Shown piece after piece: positions 1 through 8,316 of a DNA stretch of 64,000 bases. The notes beneath the pieces were generated by a model. That model ran no database searches and was not told the DNA's origin. It saw only the letters and a list, made by a program, of their open reading frames with translations. A program made the translations under genes and the position numbers. Every line of letters starts with the position of its first letter. Within the stretch, counting starts at the first letter, position 1. Source of the DNA: Actinocrispum wychmicini (GTDB lineage: Bacteria > Actinomycetota > Actinomycetes > Mycobacteriales > Pseudonocardiaceae); contig NZ_SLWS01000007.1 of assembly GCF_004345645.1 (NCBI RefSeq), positions 496,001 through 560,000 on the forward strand, given 5' to 3'.

Positions 1-78
1 GGCCACGTTCCGCTGCGTTGCAACCCGGTGAACGCCCCCTGGTACTGCCGCGGTGTCCCGTTGGAGTAGATGACATGG

Positions 79-1311
79 TCAACGCAGGGACCGGATCACC
101 GGGCTCGCGGCGACCAGGCCGGCGCACGCCAGGACGGCGCTGCCACAGACCAGAAACAGCGTCGTCGTGCCGTATGGGAGCAGGGCGCCGGCAACCGCGT
201 AGGAGAACGGGTCCAACGCCACCGTTGCCAGCACGACGAGGCTCATCACTCGGCCCAGCAGGTGCTTGGGCACTCGCTCCTGCAGCGTGGCCACGACGAC
301 CACTCCGAGAAACGCGGACCCGAGGCCGACGAGTGAGACGACCGCCGTCGCGGCGACGACGTGGGTGACGGCGGCGAGTCCGGCCGTGCCTGCGCCGATC
401 GCCGCGACCCCGCCGACCACGGTCCAGCCGCGCCGGGCGGGCGGCCGCCACCCGGCCATGAGTGAGCCGGCCAGTGAGCCGGCACCGAAACCGGAGAGCA
501 CGACGCCCAGAGATCCCGCGCCGCCGAGGCGTTGATCGGCGAGCACCGCGCCGCCCACGAGCACGGGACCCACGACCGCGATGTTGATCAGGGCGATGGC
601 GGCCAGCATCCCTCGCACCAGCGGTTCATGCCAGGCGTATCGCAAGCCCGCGCCGAGGGCACGCGCACTGCTGAGCTGCTCACCGTCCTTGGCGTCCGGA
701 CCGCGTCTTGTCACACGGATGAGCGTGCTGAGGGCGATGGCGGCCACTGCGGCCACCGCGGCGATCCCACCGAGCGTCGCATCGAAGCCGACCGCGGCGA
801 TGACTCCGGCGGCCACCGCCGGGCCGACCAGATCGCCTCCCGACTCCGCGCCCTGCACCAGCGCGTTGACCCGGGCGAGCTGCTCGGTCGGCACGACGGC
901 GGGCAGCAACGCCAGGGCCGCCGGGAAGTACGCGGCGTCGGCGGCGCCGAGCAGCCCGGCGAGCAGCGCAACCGTCGTCACCGATGGTGAGGTGAAGGTG
1001 ACCAGGGCGCCAAGCGCGAGCAGGACGGCGACCCTGAGCCAGGCGGCGGCGACCGCGACACGGGCTGGATCAAGGCGGTCGACCAGTACCCCCGCGGGAA
1101 GCAGGAGCACCGCTCGCGGCAGCGCCACGGCCACAAGAACGAACCCCGTGGCGATCCCGGGTTCCGACAGTTCGAGCACGAACAGCGTGAGCCATATCAG
1201 GAACAGCGCATCGACCACGGCCGCCAACCCTTGGCCCACAACCAGACGGCGCAGGTGCGGATCACCGAGCGATCCGCGCGGAAGAGAACGGGCGGTCGGC
1301 TCCGTCGTCAT
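79..1311 (-). CDS. MFS transporter, likely product exporter
   Basis: This 410-residue integral membrane protein has about 10-12 hydrophobic segments and the loop signature of major facilitator efflux pumps (VLVDRLDPARVAV after the second segment). It resembles the MFS_3/EntS-like exporters that close many actinomycete biosynthetic clusters. The ATG start has a GGGAG box 6 bases upstream. It is the last gene of the minus-strand operon and follows the SDR by 15 bases, so it probably exports the cluster product or gives self-resistance. The role is inferred from context; the substrate is unknown. The 78 bases beyond its stop, at the window edge, hold nothing I can assign. Confidence 0.85.
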   Translation of the reverse strand: MTTEPTARSLPRGSLGDPHLRRLVVGQGLAAVVDALFLIWLTLFVLELSEPGIATGFVLVAVALPRAVLLLPAGVLVDRLDPARVAVAAAWLRVAVLLALGALVTFTSPSVTTVALLAGLLGAADAAYFPAALALLPAVVPTEQLARVNALVQGAESGGDLVGPAVAAGVIAAVGFDATLGGIAAVAAVAAIALSTLIRVTRRGPDAKDGEQLSSARALGAGLRYAWHEPLVRGMLAAIALINIAVVGPVLVGGAVLADQRLGGAGSLGVVLSGFGAGSLAGSLMAGWRPPARRGWTVVGGVAAIGAGTAGLAAVTHVVAATAVVSLVGLGSAFLGVVVVATLQERVPKHLLGRVMSLVVLATVALDPFSYAVAGALLPYGTTTLFLVCGSAVLACAGLVAASPVIRSLR

Positions 1312-1326
1312 TGCCAGCTCCCTGGG

Positions 1327-2088
1327 CTATGCGATGTGGGTGCCGCCGTCGACCGTCAGAGTGGTGCCGGTGACGTAGGACGACGCGTCGGAAACGAGGA
1401 AGACCAAGGCCGCGGCGAGCTCCTCGGGCTGCCCGACGCGGCCCGAGAGCACCCGCGGCATCATCGCGTCGAGGTAGCCCTCGGCGTAGCCGTCGGTCAT
1501 CGCGGAGGTGAACAGGCCCGGTGCGAGGGCGTTCACGCGGATGCCCTTGCCGGGGGTCCACTGCTGGGCGAGATCGCGGGTGAGCCCGAGGATCCCGGCC
1601 TTCGACGCCGAGTAGGCGGCCTGCGGCAGACCGCCCGTGACCAGCGCGAGGATGCTCGACACGTTGACGATGGCACTGCCCGGCGGCATCACCGCGGCCG
1701 CGGCCTGGGCCATCCAGTAGGAGCCGTTGAGATTGATGTCGACGACCTCGCGGAACTGCTCCGGTGTCTCCTCGGTCGCAGGCTGTTCGCTGCTGATCCC
1801 GGCGTTGTTGACCAGAATGTCCACCCGCCCGAACGCGTGAACAGCCGCGTCTATCAGCGCGCGGCAGTCCTCAGGCTTGGCAACGTCAGTACGCACAGCG
1901 ACAGCCCGGCGGCCGAGCGCCTCGACGGCCCCGCGCGTTGCCACCAGCCTGTCGGCACGCCGCGCCCCGAGCACGACATCGGCGCCGGCCTCGGCCAGCG
2001 CGGTGGCGAAGGCGACACCCAGCCCGGCGGAGGCGCCGGTGACCACGGCGACGCGACCGTCGAGCCGGAAACGATCAAGGACACTCAC
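1327..2088 (-). CDS. SDR-family oxidoreductase (FabG-like)
   Basis: This 253-residue short-chain dehydrogenase/reductase has the cofactor motif TGASAGLG near residues 17-24, the structural NNAG motif, a catalytic Ser in NVSS, and YSASK supplying Tyr and Lys. All active-site residues are present. Its start overlaps the stop of the acyl carrier protein gene by four bases, so the two are probably translationally coupled. In this operon it may reduce a beta-keto thioester or the ketone made by the alpha-oxoamine synthase, as the 3-ketosphinganine reductase does in bacterial sphingolipid synthesis. The SDR family is certain; the substrate is inference. Confidence 0.88.
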   Translation of the reverse strand: MSVLDRFRLDGRVAVVTGASAGLGVAFATALAEAGADVVLGARRADRLVATRGAVEALGRRAVAVRTDVAKPEDCRALIDAAVHAFGRVDILVNNAGISSEQPATEETPEQFREVVDINLNGSYWMAQAAAAVMPPGSAIVNVSSILALVTGGLPQAAYSASKAGILGLTRDLAQQWTPGKGIRVNALAPGLFTSAMTDGYAEGYLDAMMPRVLSGRVGQPEELAAALVFLVSDASSYVTGTTLTVDGGTHIA

Positions 2089-2327
2089 CGGTGGTTGGCG
2101 ACGAAGCTCACCGCGTCGCCGACGGTTCGCAGCTCCGCGACCTGGTCGTCCGGGATCCGCACCGCGAACCTGTCCTCGACCTGCACGGTGATCTCCACCA
2201 TCGACAGGGAGTCGACGTCCAGATCGTCGACAAAGGACTTCTCGCCGGTCACTTCGGCGGAGTCGACACCCATCACGTCTTCGACGATTTTGGCGATGTC
2301 GTTGAGGATCTCGGTGTTGGTCAGCAT
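2085..2327 (-). CDS. Acyl carrier protein
   Basis: This 80-residue acidic protein has the phosphopantetheine attachment motif DSLSMVE, with Ser40 as the predicted modified residue, and the ACP helices around it (EDRFAVRIPDD). I chose the ATG at 2327 over a longer open frame because AGGAAGGAAA lies just upstream and the extra N-terminal residues look like shadow sequence of the next gene. It lies between the alpha-oxoamine synthase and the SDR, the order also seen in serine palmitoyltransferase-type operons. The acyl chain used by the pathway is probably carried on it after loading by a phosphopantetheinyl transferase encoded elsewhere. Confidence 0.93.
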   Translation of the reverse strand: MLTNTEILNDIAKIVEDVMGVDSAEVTGEKSFVDDLDVDSLSMVEITVQVEDRFAVRIPDDQVAELRTVGDAVSFVANHR

Positions 2328-2340
2328 GGTTTTCCTTCCT

Positions 2341-3588
2341 TCAGATTCCGAGGCGCCGTCGGTAGGTGATGAGAGTGCGCAGGAAGCCGTCCATCTGTTC
2401 CTCGGTGTGGCCCGCGTGCGGGAACAAGCGCAGCAGCGCCTGGTTGCGCAGGACGGCCGGGTAGGAGAAGACGGGGACGAGGTAACCGTCCTCGACGAAC
2501 CACTCCCGCATCTGCAGGGCGGCGGCGTCGTTTCCGATCGGCACCGAGAGCATGTACGACTCGGTCGGCGTTGTCGGCGTGTCGATCTCGTGCATCTGCC
2601 TGCGCAGGCGGGCGGCATGTGCCAGGTAGTCGTCGACGATCTTCGGATTCCGGGCGAGGACGTCGATCGTGCGCTCGGCGGCGTACGCGGTGGGTGGCTG
2701 GATGGCGGCCGTGAACATCGAGGTGCCGGAGAGCAGTTCGAAGGCGTCGATGGCCGCCGCGGGCCCGGCGATCGCGCCGCCTTCCAGACCGATGGCCTTC
2801 GACAGGGACACCATGACGAAGTCGGCCCGGTCCCGGATCGCGGCCGCCTCCCGGGCGTACGGACGGTTCTCGGGCCCGTAGACCATGAAGCCGTTCGCGT
2901 CGTCGATCATGCTGATGGCGCCGTGCCGGTCGCACTCGTCAAGAATCTCCACGATCGGCCCCATGGTGCCGTCGGCCGAATAGATGCTCTCGGCGATCAC
3001 GACAAGCTTCCGGGCGTTGATCCGGTTCAGGATGCGGGCCAGGTCGGCGACATCGTTGTGCCGGAACGCGTGGACGTTACGGCCGTAGTCGAGCCCTTCG
3101 AGGCCTTTCCAGATACTCCAGTGAACGTCCCGGTCGGCGACGAAGACGGTGTCGCGATTGCTCACCTCGATCCCGGTGTCGAACTGCGCGGAACTGCTCA
3201 TGGCGGTGACGAACCCGATGTTGGCGAGCAGCCCGGTGGCGAAGCTGATGGCTCGCTCTTTGCCGGTGTGGCGGGCGATCGTCTCTTCCAGCACCTGGTG
3301 CGGGCGGCAGATCCCCTGGGTCATCCTGGATCCGCTGGTGCTCAGGCCGTGGGCGAGCGCCCCCTCGGCGAAATGACGCCGGACCGGGACGTGCCGCTCC
3401 AGGTCGAGGAAACTGATGCTGGCGAAGTTCACCAGTTCGCGGCCGTTGCGGACGATGGTCGGTCCGACGGGACCGTCCACCACCGGCGGGCGGTATGCCG
3501 TGTCGTGCGTGTTCGCCTCGACGAATTCGGCGAAGGCCCACGGGGCCAAGCGGTCCACGGACGTCGTGGGAGTACGGGACGAGGTCAT
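2341..3588 (-). CDS. Alpha-oxoamine synthase (PLP-dependent acyl/amino acid condensing enzyme)
   Basis: This 415-residue fold-type I PLP enzyme belongs to the family of 8-amino-7-oxononanoate synthase, serine palmitoyltransferase and CqsA. These decarboxylate an amino acid while joining it to an acyl thioester, giving an alpha-aminoketone. Visible motifs are STSGSRMTQG, HQVLEETIARHTG, the ring-stacking His156 in DVHWSIW, and the Schiff-base Lys264 in SLSKAIGLEGG. The usual D-E-A-H segment reads D229-D-A-N232, so the His that normally contacts PLP O3' is Asn. The start at 3588 is fixed by a four-base overlap with the upstream gene; the longer open frame is rejected. The acyl donor is probably held on the adjacent ACP (inference). 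Confidence 0.88.
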   Translation of the reverse strand: MTSSRTPTTSVDRLAPWAFAEFVEANTHDTAYRPPVVDGPVGPTIVRNGRELVNFASISFLDLERHVPVRRHFAEGALAHGLSTSGSRMTQGICRPHQVLEETIARHTGKERAISFATGLLANIGFVTAMSSSAQFDTGIEVSNRDTVFVADRDVHWSIWKGLEGLDYGRNVHAFRHNDVADLARILNRINARKLVVIAESIYSADGTMGPIVEILDECDRHGAISMIDDANGFMVYGPENRPYAREAAAIRDRADFVMVSLSKAIGLEGGAIAGPAAAIDAFELLSGTSMFTAAIQPPTAYAAERTIDVLARNPKIVDDYLAHAARLRRQMHEIDTPTTPTESYMLSVPIGNDAAALQMREWFVEDGYLVPVFSYPAVLRNQALLRLFPHAGHTEEQMDGFLRTLITYRRRLGI

Positions 3589-5393
3589 GGGGAGGTCTCT
3601 CTTCCAGGCAAGGGCGCCAGGGCGGCGGCAAGGTGGCCGAGCGAGGCCGTTCCAGCCAGCTCGTCCGACGCGATCCCGGTGAAGCCGGACTGGTGCAGCA
3701 GCGCCAGCAGACGAGGGATGGCGACCAGCGTGACTCCGTGGTCGGCGAGGCAACGGTTCATGTCCACGGCGTCGGGTCCGACGGCTGCCACGGCGGCGGC
3801 CAGCGCCCGTTCGGCGCTTGTTTCGGGCGGGCGCAACGGGATCCCGTCGGACTCGACGCGGGCCGGGGACAGGACGTAACAGCCAGGGGCCAGGATGCCG
3901 GGAACTTCGCCGAGGTGGTCCAGGACGTGGCGGTGCAAGTCGCCGGCGGTGAGATCGGAGGCGGTCCGGGCGTGTGCGACGAGGTGCTCCTCGCTGGGCG
4001 CCACCGTCACGTCGAGCACACCGGGATGGCCGCGCAACACGTCTTCGATTCTGGTCAGCGACACCCATCCCTGCGGGGCGCGCCACCATCCAGCGGCGGC
4101 CGGTGTGTGCGAGCGTGCCGGGACCGGGCGCTCGGCACCGTCGGCGAGCGCGCGCAGCAGACCGCACAACCGGCCGGCCAACGCCATGGCCTGCCCGGCG
4201 TCGAGCAGGTGATCCCCGACGGTGACATCGAGGGTGACGACCCCGCCATCGCGGCTGAAGTCCACGTAGAGCGTGTCGCAGGGCTCGTCAGGTGCGCTGC
4301 TGATCCAGTTGGCGGACCCAGTGTTCTGGGTGGGGACCAGGTAGTCGCGTGGCCACGAGTAGCAGTTGTACTCGATGGTGGGCACGGTCGCGACACCGCG
4401 GCGACGGTCCATTCGGGACCAGGCGGCGACCAGCTCCGCGGGGCGGTACAGACCGTGCCGGTAGGCCGTGGCGGAGGCGGCCGCGACCGAGGCGACCACC
4501 TCGCCGAACGCCGCGCCCGGACGGAGATCGATCTGTACCGGAACCGTCAGGGCCCGGACGTCGACACTGGTGCGCAGCGCGGCCCGGCCTCGGTTGGAGA
4601 CCACCACTGACGCGAGGAACCGGTGTTCGCCGGTGCGGGTGGCGACGTCGTGGGCCAGTGCCGCGAGCACAACGACTTCCGGGCTGACCCGATAACGCCG
4701 GGCGACGCGGTCGAGGTCGTCGTACGCGTCCACCGAGCGGTGCTGGAGGCGGTGGCGCCCGCCGCCGTTGTCGGTCCCGCCGAACGGGGCTAGCACGCCG
4801 GTCGGGTTGCTCGCGAGACGCATGAGCCACTCACGCTCGGCTACGCGGGCGCGTTCCAGGTGCTGGGCGGCGACCGTGTCGAGCGGGTGCGTGGGCGCCT
4901 CCGCCGGTCCGTCGTCGCCGCGTAGGTGATCGTGCAGCTGGTTGATCATCACCGCCAGCCCCCATCCGTCGATCACGACGTGGTGTGCGGCCAGCAGGAC
5001 CGCACGCGGCTTTCCCGCCTCAAGCAGCACCCTGGCGAGCCAGGGCGGATTCCGCTCGGGATCGATCGGGCGGGCGGCCAGCGCCGCTGTGGCTGCCGCC
5101 AGGGTGGCGGCATCGGCGGCGGGGACGTCGACGTAGTCGACCGGCAGCGGGGCCCAGTCCGCTCGGTGGACGTGTTGGATCGGGCGGAGCGGATCGACAG
5201 TGGTGCGCAGCGCCTCGTGGCGGGCGGTGAGGGACGCGAGGGCCACGTGCACGTCGGCAACGGTTGCCGGGGGCGGGATGTGGCAGTGGTCGGCGAGCGG
5301 CGTCGGGTTCACCCGCCGTGGTGCGGGAATGGTGCGTTCGTACCAGTGCCACTGCTGGACCCAGGTCAGCGGCCCGCTGCGGGTGACGGTCAT
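3585..5393 (-). CDS. Stand-alone NRPS condensation domain with degenerate A-C-terminal and carrier-like tail
   Basis: This protein has 602 residues. Residues 1 to about 420 form an NRPS-type condensation domain with an intact HHVVIDG motif (His137, His138, Asp142), so amide or ester bond formation is plausible. The tail, about 425-602, resembles the end of an NRPS module: an adenylation C-terminal subdomain (a stretch like IEDVLRGHPGV), then a helical carrier-like domain. Both look dead. The A10 Lys of the GK(V/P)D motif is replaced (DGIPLRPP), and the carrier Ser of G-H-S-L is Thr (DHGVTLVAIPRL). The large adenylation core is absent. It overlaps both neighbours by four bases. It may join an acyl group to the aminoketone, with the tail as a docking scaffold. 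Confidence 0.8.
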   Translation of the reverse strand: MTVTRSGPLTWVQQWHWYERTIPAPRRVNPTPLADHCHIPPPATVADVHVALASLTARHEALRTTVDPLRPIQHVHRADWAPLPVDYVDVPAADAATLAAATAALAARPIDPERNPPWLARVLLEAGKPRAVLLAAHHVVIDGWGLAVMINQLHDHLRGDDGPAEAPTHPLDTVAAQHLERARVAEREWLMRLASNPTGVLAPFGGTDNGGGRHRLQHRSVDAYDDLDRVARRYRVSPEVVVLAALAHDVATRTGEHRFLASVVVSNRGRAALRTSVDVRALTVPVQIDLRPGAAFGEVVASVAAASATAYRHGLYRPAELVAAWSRMDRRRGVATVPTIEYNCYSWPRDYLVPTQNTGSANWISSAPDEPCDTLYVDFSRDGGVVTLDVTVGDHLLDAGQAMALAGRLCGLLRALADGAERPVPARSHTPAAAGWWRAPQGWVSLTRIEDVLRGHPGVLDVTVAPSEEHLVAHARTASDLTAGDLHRHVLDHLGEVPGILAPGCYVLSPARVESDGIPLRPPETSAERALAAAVAAVGPDAVDMNRCLADHGVTLVAIPRLLALLHQSGFTGIASDELAGTASLGHLAAALAPLPGRETSP

Positions 5394-6640
5394 ACTGCCC
5401 GGACCACCAGAGCGGCGTTGTGGCCGCCGAAGCCGAACGAGTTGCTGAGCGCGGTCCGCATCCGCTCGTGGTGCTGCGTCCGGTGCGGCACGAAGTTGAT
5501 GTCCGGGTCGATCGGCTCGTCGCAGTTGATCGTCGGCGGGACGTCACCCGTGCGCAGGGCCTGGATCGACGCCACGAGCTCGACCGCCCCGGCGGCGCCG
5601 ATCATGTGCCCGGTCATCGACTTGGTGGAGCTGACCGGGATCCGGGTGACCCGATCCCCCAGCACCTTCCGCAACACGGCGGTCTCGGTGGCGTCGTTCA
5701 GTTGCGTTCCTGTGCCGTGCGCGTTGACATAGTCCACATCGGACCCTGTGATTCCCGCGTCGCGCAGCGCTGCCTCGACGGCAAGGCACGCGCCCCGTCC
5801 CTCCGGATGCGGGGCGGTCCAGTGATGGGCGTCGGAACTCGCGCCGTAACCCGTGAGTTCGGCCAGGGCCGTCGCCCCTCGTCGTTCGGCCACCTCGGCG
5901 GCCTCCAACACCACCACGGCGGCTCCTTCACTCATCACGAACCCGTCGCGGTGTACATCGAACGGCCGGCAAGCTGCGGCCGGGTCGTCGTTGCGTTTGG
6001 ACAGTGCGCGGGCGTTGCCGCTGGCCGCGAGGTCGACGGTGGTGACGCACGCGTCCGCGCCGCCGGCGATGACGATGTCTGCCTCACCGTTGCTGATCAT
6101 GCGCATCCCCGCGCCCACCGCGTCGGCGCCGCTGGCGCACGCCGTGCTCAGGGCACGGCTGGGCCCCTGTGCGCCGAGCCGCATGCTGATCTCGCCCGCG
6201 GCGCTGTCCATTGCGGTCGTGACCTGGTTGAACGGGCCGATGGCCCGTGGCCCCTTGTCGCGCAGTCGGTTCGCGGCGCGATAGATCGACCCCACCGGGC
6301 CGTAGCCGCTGCCGATGATCACGGCGACCCGCGGCGCCAAGTGATCGTCGACGACGAGCCCGGCGTGCTCGCAAGCCTCCAGCGCCGCGGCGAGGGCGTA
6401 CTGCGCGTACGGGTCGGCGCGACGACTGACCATCGCGGGCATGTAGCGGCCGGGGGTGAATCCGCGGACCTGGCCGCCGATCCGGACTTCGAGATCGGTC
6501 ACATCGATCGCGTCCACGGTGTCGACGCCGCTGCGGCCGGCCAGCATCGCCGTCCACGTCTCGGTGACAGTGTGGCCAAGTGGCGTCACCGCCCCGTACC
6601 CGGTGACCAGCACCTGGCGTCCCGCTTTTGCTTCTGTCAC
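5390..6640 (-). CDS. Beta-ketoacyl-ACP synthase (FabF-type)
   Basis: This 416-residue decarboxylating ketosynthase carries out Claisen extension of an acyl chain on an ACP. The full triad is present: Cys168 in STACASG, His308 in NAHGTGT and His345 in KSMTGH, plus Lys340. Length is typical of FabF/KAS II. There is no chain-length-factor partner, acyltransferase, thioesterase or second ketosynthase in the operon. It therefore probably acts as one homodimeric enzyme for a single extension, or works with primary fatty acid synthase enzymes. It overlaps both neighbouring genes by four bases. Family assignment is secure; the substrate is unknown. Confidence 0.92.
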   Translation of the reverse strand: MTEAKAGRQVLVTGYGAVTPLGHTVTETWTAMLAGRSGVDTVDAIDVTDLEVRIGGQVRGFTPGRYMPAMVSRRADPYAQYALAAALEACEHAGLVVDDHLAPRVAVIIGSGYGPVGSIYRAANRLRDKGPRAIGPFNQVTTAMDSAAGEISMRLGAQGPSRALSTACASGADAVGAGMRMISNGEADIVIAGGADACVTTVDLAASGNARALSKRNDDPAAACRPFDVHRDGFVMSEGAAVVVLEAAEVAERRGATALAELTGYGASSDAHHWTAPHPEGRGACLAVEAALRDAGITGSDVDYVNAHGTGTQLNDATETAVLRKVLGDRVTRIPVSSTKSMTGHMIGAAGAVELVASIQALRTGDVPPTINCDEPIDPDINFVPHRTQHHERMRTALSNSFGFGGHNAALVVRAV

Positions 6641-8316
6641 TGGGGAACCACCTCGGCGTCGCGGAGGGACGGGAGGATGTCGCCGGGTGCGACCGGCACC
6701 ATGAGCACGGCTGTGCCTCCCTGTGCGCAGAACCGTCGCGCGGCGAGAATCTCGTTGGTCAGCGTGGCTTTGTCACGCAGCACTCGACAGTGGATGTCCG
6801 GCCCGTCCACCACGGGCGGCGGCGCGCCCGAGCGGACGAAGGGGTGGCGTTCGGCGTCGAGGCCGAGGCGGGAGCGTTGAGCGTCCAGCCAGCCATAGCC
6901 GCCGTTGCACAGCACCACGTACAGAACACCGCCATAGGCCGGAGCGGTGACGGCGATGTCCGCGCGGGCCGCGAGGAACGCTCCGTCCCCGATGAACGCG
7001 GTGACCTCGTGGTCCGGGGCGGCCCGCTTGACCCCGATGGCCGCGGCCGCGCCGAAGCCCAAGGGGGTTTGCTCCGATGGCACGATCGACCCGCCACCAA
7101 CGCGGAACGGGAAGCCGTAGGACCACATGTCCTGCAGCCCGTTCTCCTGGACCAGCACGCGCGGCTCGCTGGCGGTGGCGTCGAGCGCGGCGAGCAGTTC
7201 AGCGATGCGGATCTCCGGCAGCGTCGCCGCGTGGGCCAGTTCCGCTTCCACGTCAAGCGACATGGCCTTACGGGCGACGGCGATCTCGTTCACCCACACC
7301 TCGGTCGTGCGGTCATCGTCCAGCGCCCGCGACCAGCCGAGCACGGCGTGCCGGGCGTCGCCGAGCACGCGCGGACCAGAGAACTCGGCCGACAACCCAC
7401 CCGGATCGACGTTGACCTGCACCACCGGGACCGAGGGCCATGGCGTTCCCCCTTCGACGACTGTCTCCTCCAGTCGCCCGGCGAGCGACACCACCAGGTC
7501 ACAGGACGACCACAGCTCACGGGCGGGGGCCGCGGCGTAGAGGCCTGCCGCGCCGCAGAACAGCGGGTGATGCTCGTCGACAGCACCGCGACCGGACGCG
7601 GTGGTGAAGAGCGCCGCGCCGAGGCGTTCGGCGAAGCGCTCCACCACACCGTCGTCGTTGCGGTGCCGCATTCCGCCGCCCACCAGCACCACCGGACGCC
7701 GGCTCGCCCGGATCGCCGCCAGTGCCGGTCCTGGCGTCACGGGAACGGACTCAAGGACCAGTGGTTCGGGCAGCGTTGGCCGCGGGCCGGTCACGAGGAT
7801 CTCGGCCGTGCGGACGTCATCGGGTATTTCCAGGTACACGGGTCCGGGTGGCGGTCCCATCGCCCGGGTCAGCGCCGTCACCGTCGCGGGGACGACCCGG
7901 TCGGGATGACCTACCCGGTGCGCCCACCGCACGAGGGGCACTGTCACAGCGACTTGGTCGAGTTCCTGGAATCCGCCGCTGCCCCGGCGCCGTTCGGGCG
8001 CGCCCGCGGCGAGCACGAGGACCGGCGCACAGGACTCTCGTGCTTCGAGCAGCCCCGTGGCCGCGTGCGTGACAGCCGGCCCTTTGCCCAGTGCGCATAC
8101 GGCGAGCCGGCCTGACTGCAGCGCGTAGCCGGTCGCCATGTACATCGCGTTGCGCTGGTCACGGCACGGCACGAGGTCCAGGCCGGCGGCGTCGAGGGCG
8201 CGAAGCAACTCCAGATCGTCGGCGGGTAGCCCGAAGCAGGTGTCCACCTCGTTCGCCACCAACAAGTCGACGATCGCGGACCACGCGTCGACGTAGCGCT
8301 TGCTCACCTGGGTCAT
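6637..8316 (-). CDS. Thiamine diphosphate-dependent enzyme (acetolactate synthase-like)
   Basis: This 559-residue protein has the three-domain layout of the acetolactate synthase/benzoylformate decarboxylase superfamily. The N-terminal domain begins with DLLVANEVDTCFGLPADD. The C-terminal domain has a ThDP-Mg motif starting GDGAFLAAR and ending at an Asn in CNGGYG. The Glu that normally activates the cofactor (R-H-E-Q in most members) is Asp53 in CRDQRNAMYM. Such enzymes decarboxylate 2-keto acids or join the acyl anion to an aldehyde. In this operon it could use the aldehyde made by the fused adenylation/ALDH protein as acceptor, giving an acyloin. That last step is speculation. Confidence 0.85.
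   Translation of the reverse strand: MTQVSKRYVDAWSAIVDLLVANEVDTCFGLPADDLELLRALDAAGLDLVPCRDQRNAMYMATGYALQSGRLAVCALGKGPAVTHAATGLLEARESCAPVLVLAAGAPERRRGSGGFQELDQVAVTVPLVRWAHRVGHPDRVVPATVTALTRAMGPPPGPVYLEIPDDVRTAEILVTGPRPTLPEPLVLESVPVTPGPALAAIRASRRPVVLVGGGMRHRNDDGVVERFAERLGAALFTTASGRGAVDEHHPLFCGAAGLYAAAPARELWSSCDLVVSLAGRLEETVVEGGTPWPSVPVVQVNVDPGGLSAEFSGPRVLGDARHAVLGWSRALDDDRTTEVWVNEIAVARKAMSLDVEAELAHAATLPEIRIAELLAALDATASEPRVLVQENGLQDMWSYGFPFRVGGGSIVPSEQTPLGFGAAAAIGVKRAAPDHEVTAFIGDGAFLAARADIAVTAPAYGGVLYVVLCNGGYGWLDAQRSRLGLDAERHPFVRSGAPPPVVDGPDIHCRVLRDKATLTNEILAARRFCAQGGTAVLMVPVAPGDILPSLRDAEVVPQ

Noticed and set aside
58..69. A 12-base string shared with 26402-26413 (CCGTTGGAGTAG)
   Set aside because: A 12-mer shared by chance is expected many times in 64 kb. 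The flanks do not match, so it is not an attachment site or repeat.
1..78. Possible gene end at the left edge
   Set aside because: Short open frames exist on both strands (for example one ending at the TAG at 67-69), but too little sequence is visible to support any.
2328..2618. N-terminal extension of the ACP open frame
   Set aside because: It reads through the AOS gene in another frame. The strong AGGAAGG site sits directly before the ACP ATG at 2327.
1231..3879. An 882-codon plus-strand open frame
   Set aside because: It runs antisense to the exporter/SDR/ACP/AOS genes, whose motifs and overlaps are clear. The translation is low-complexity Gly/Arg/Val/Asp.
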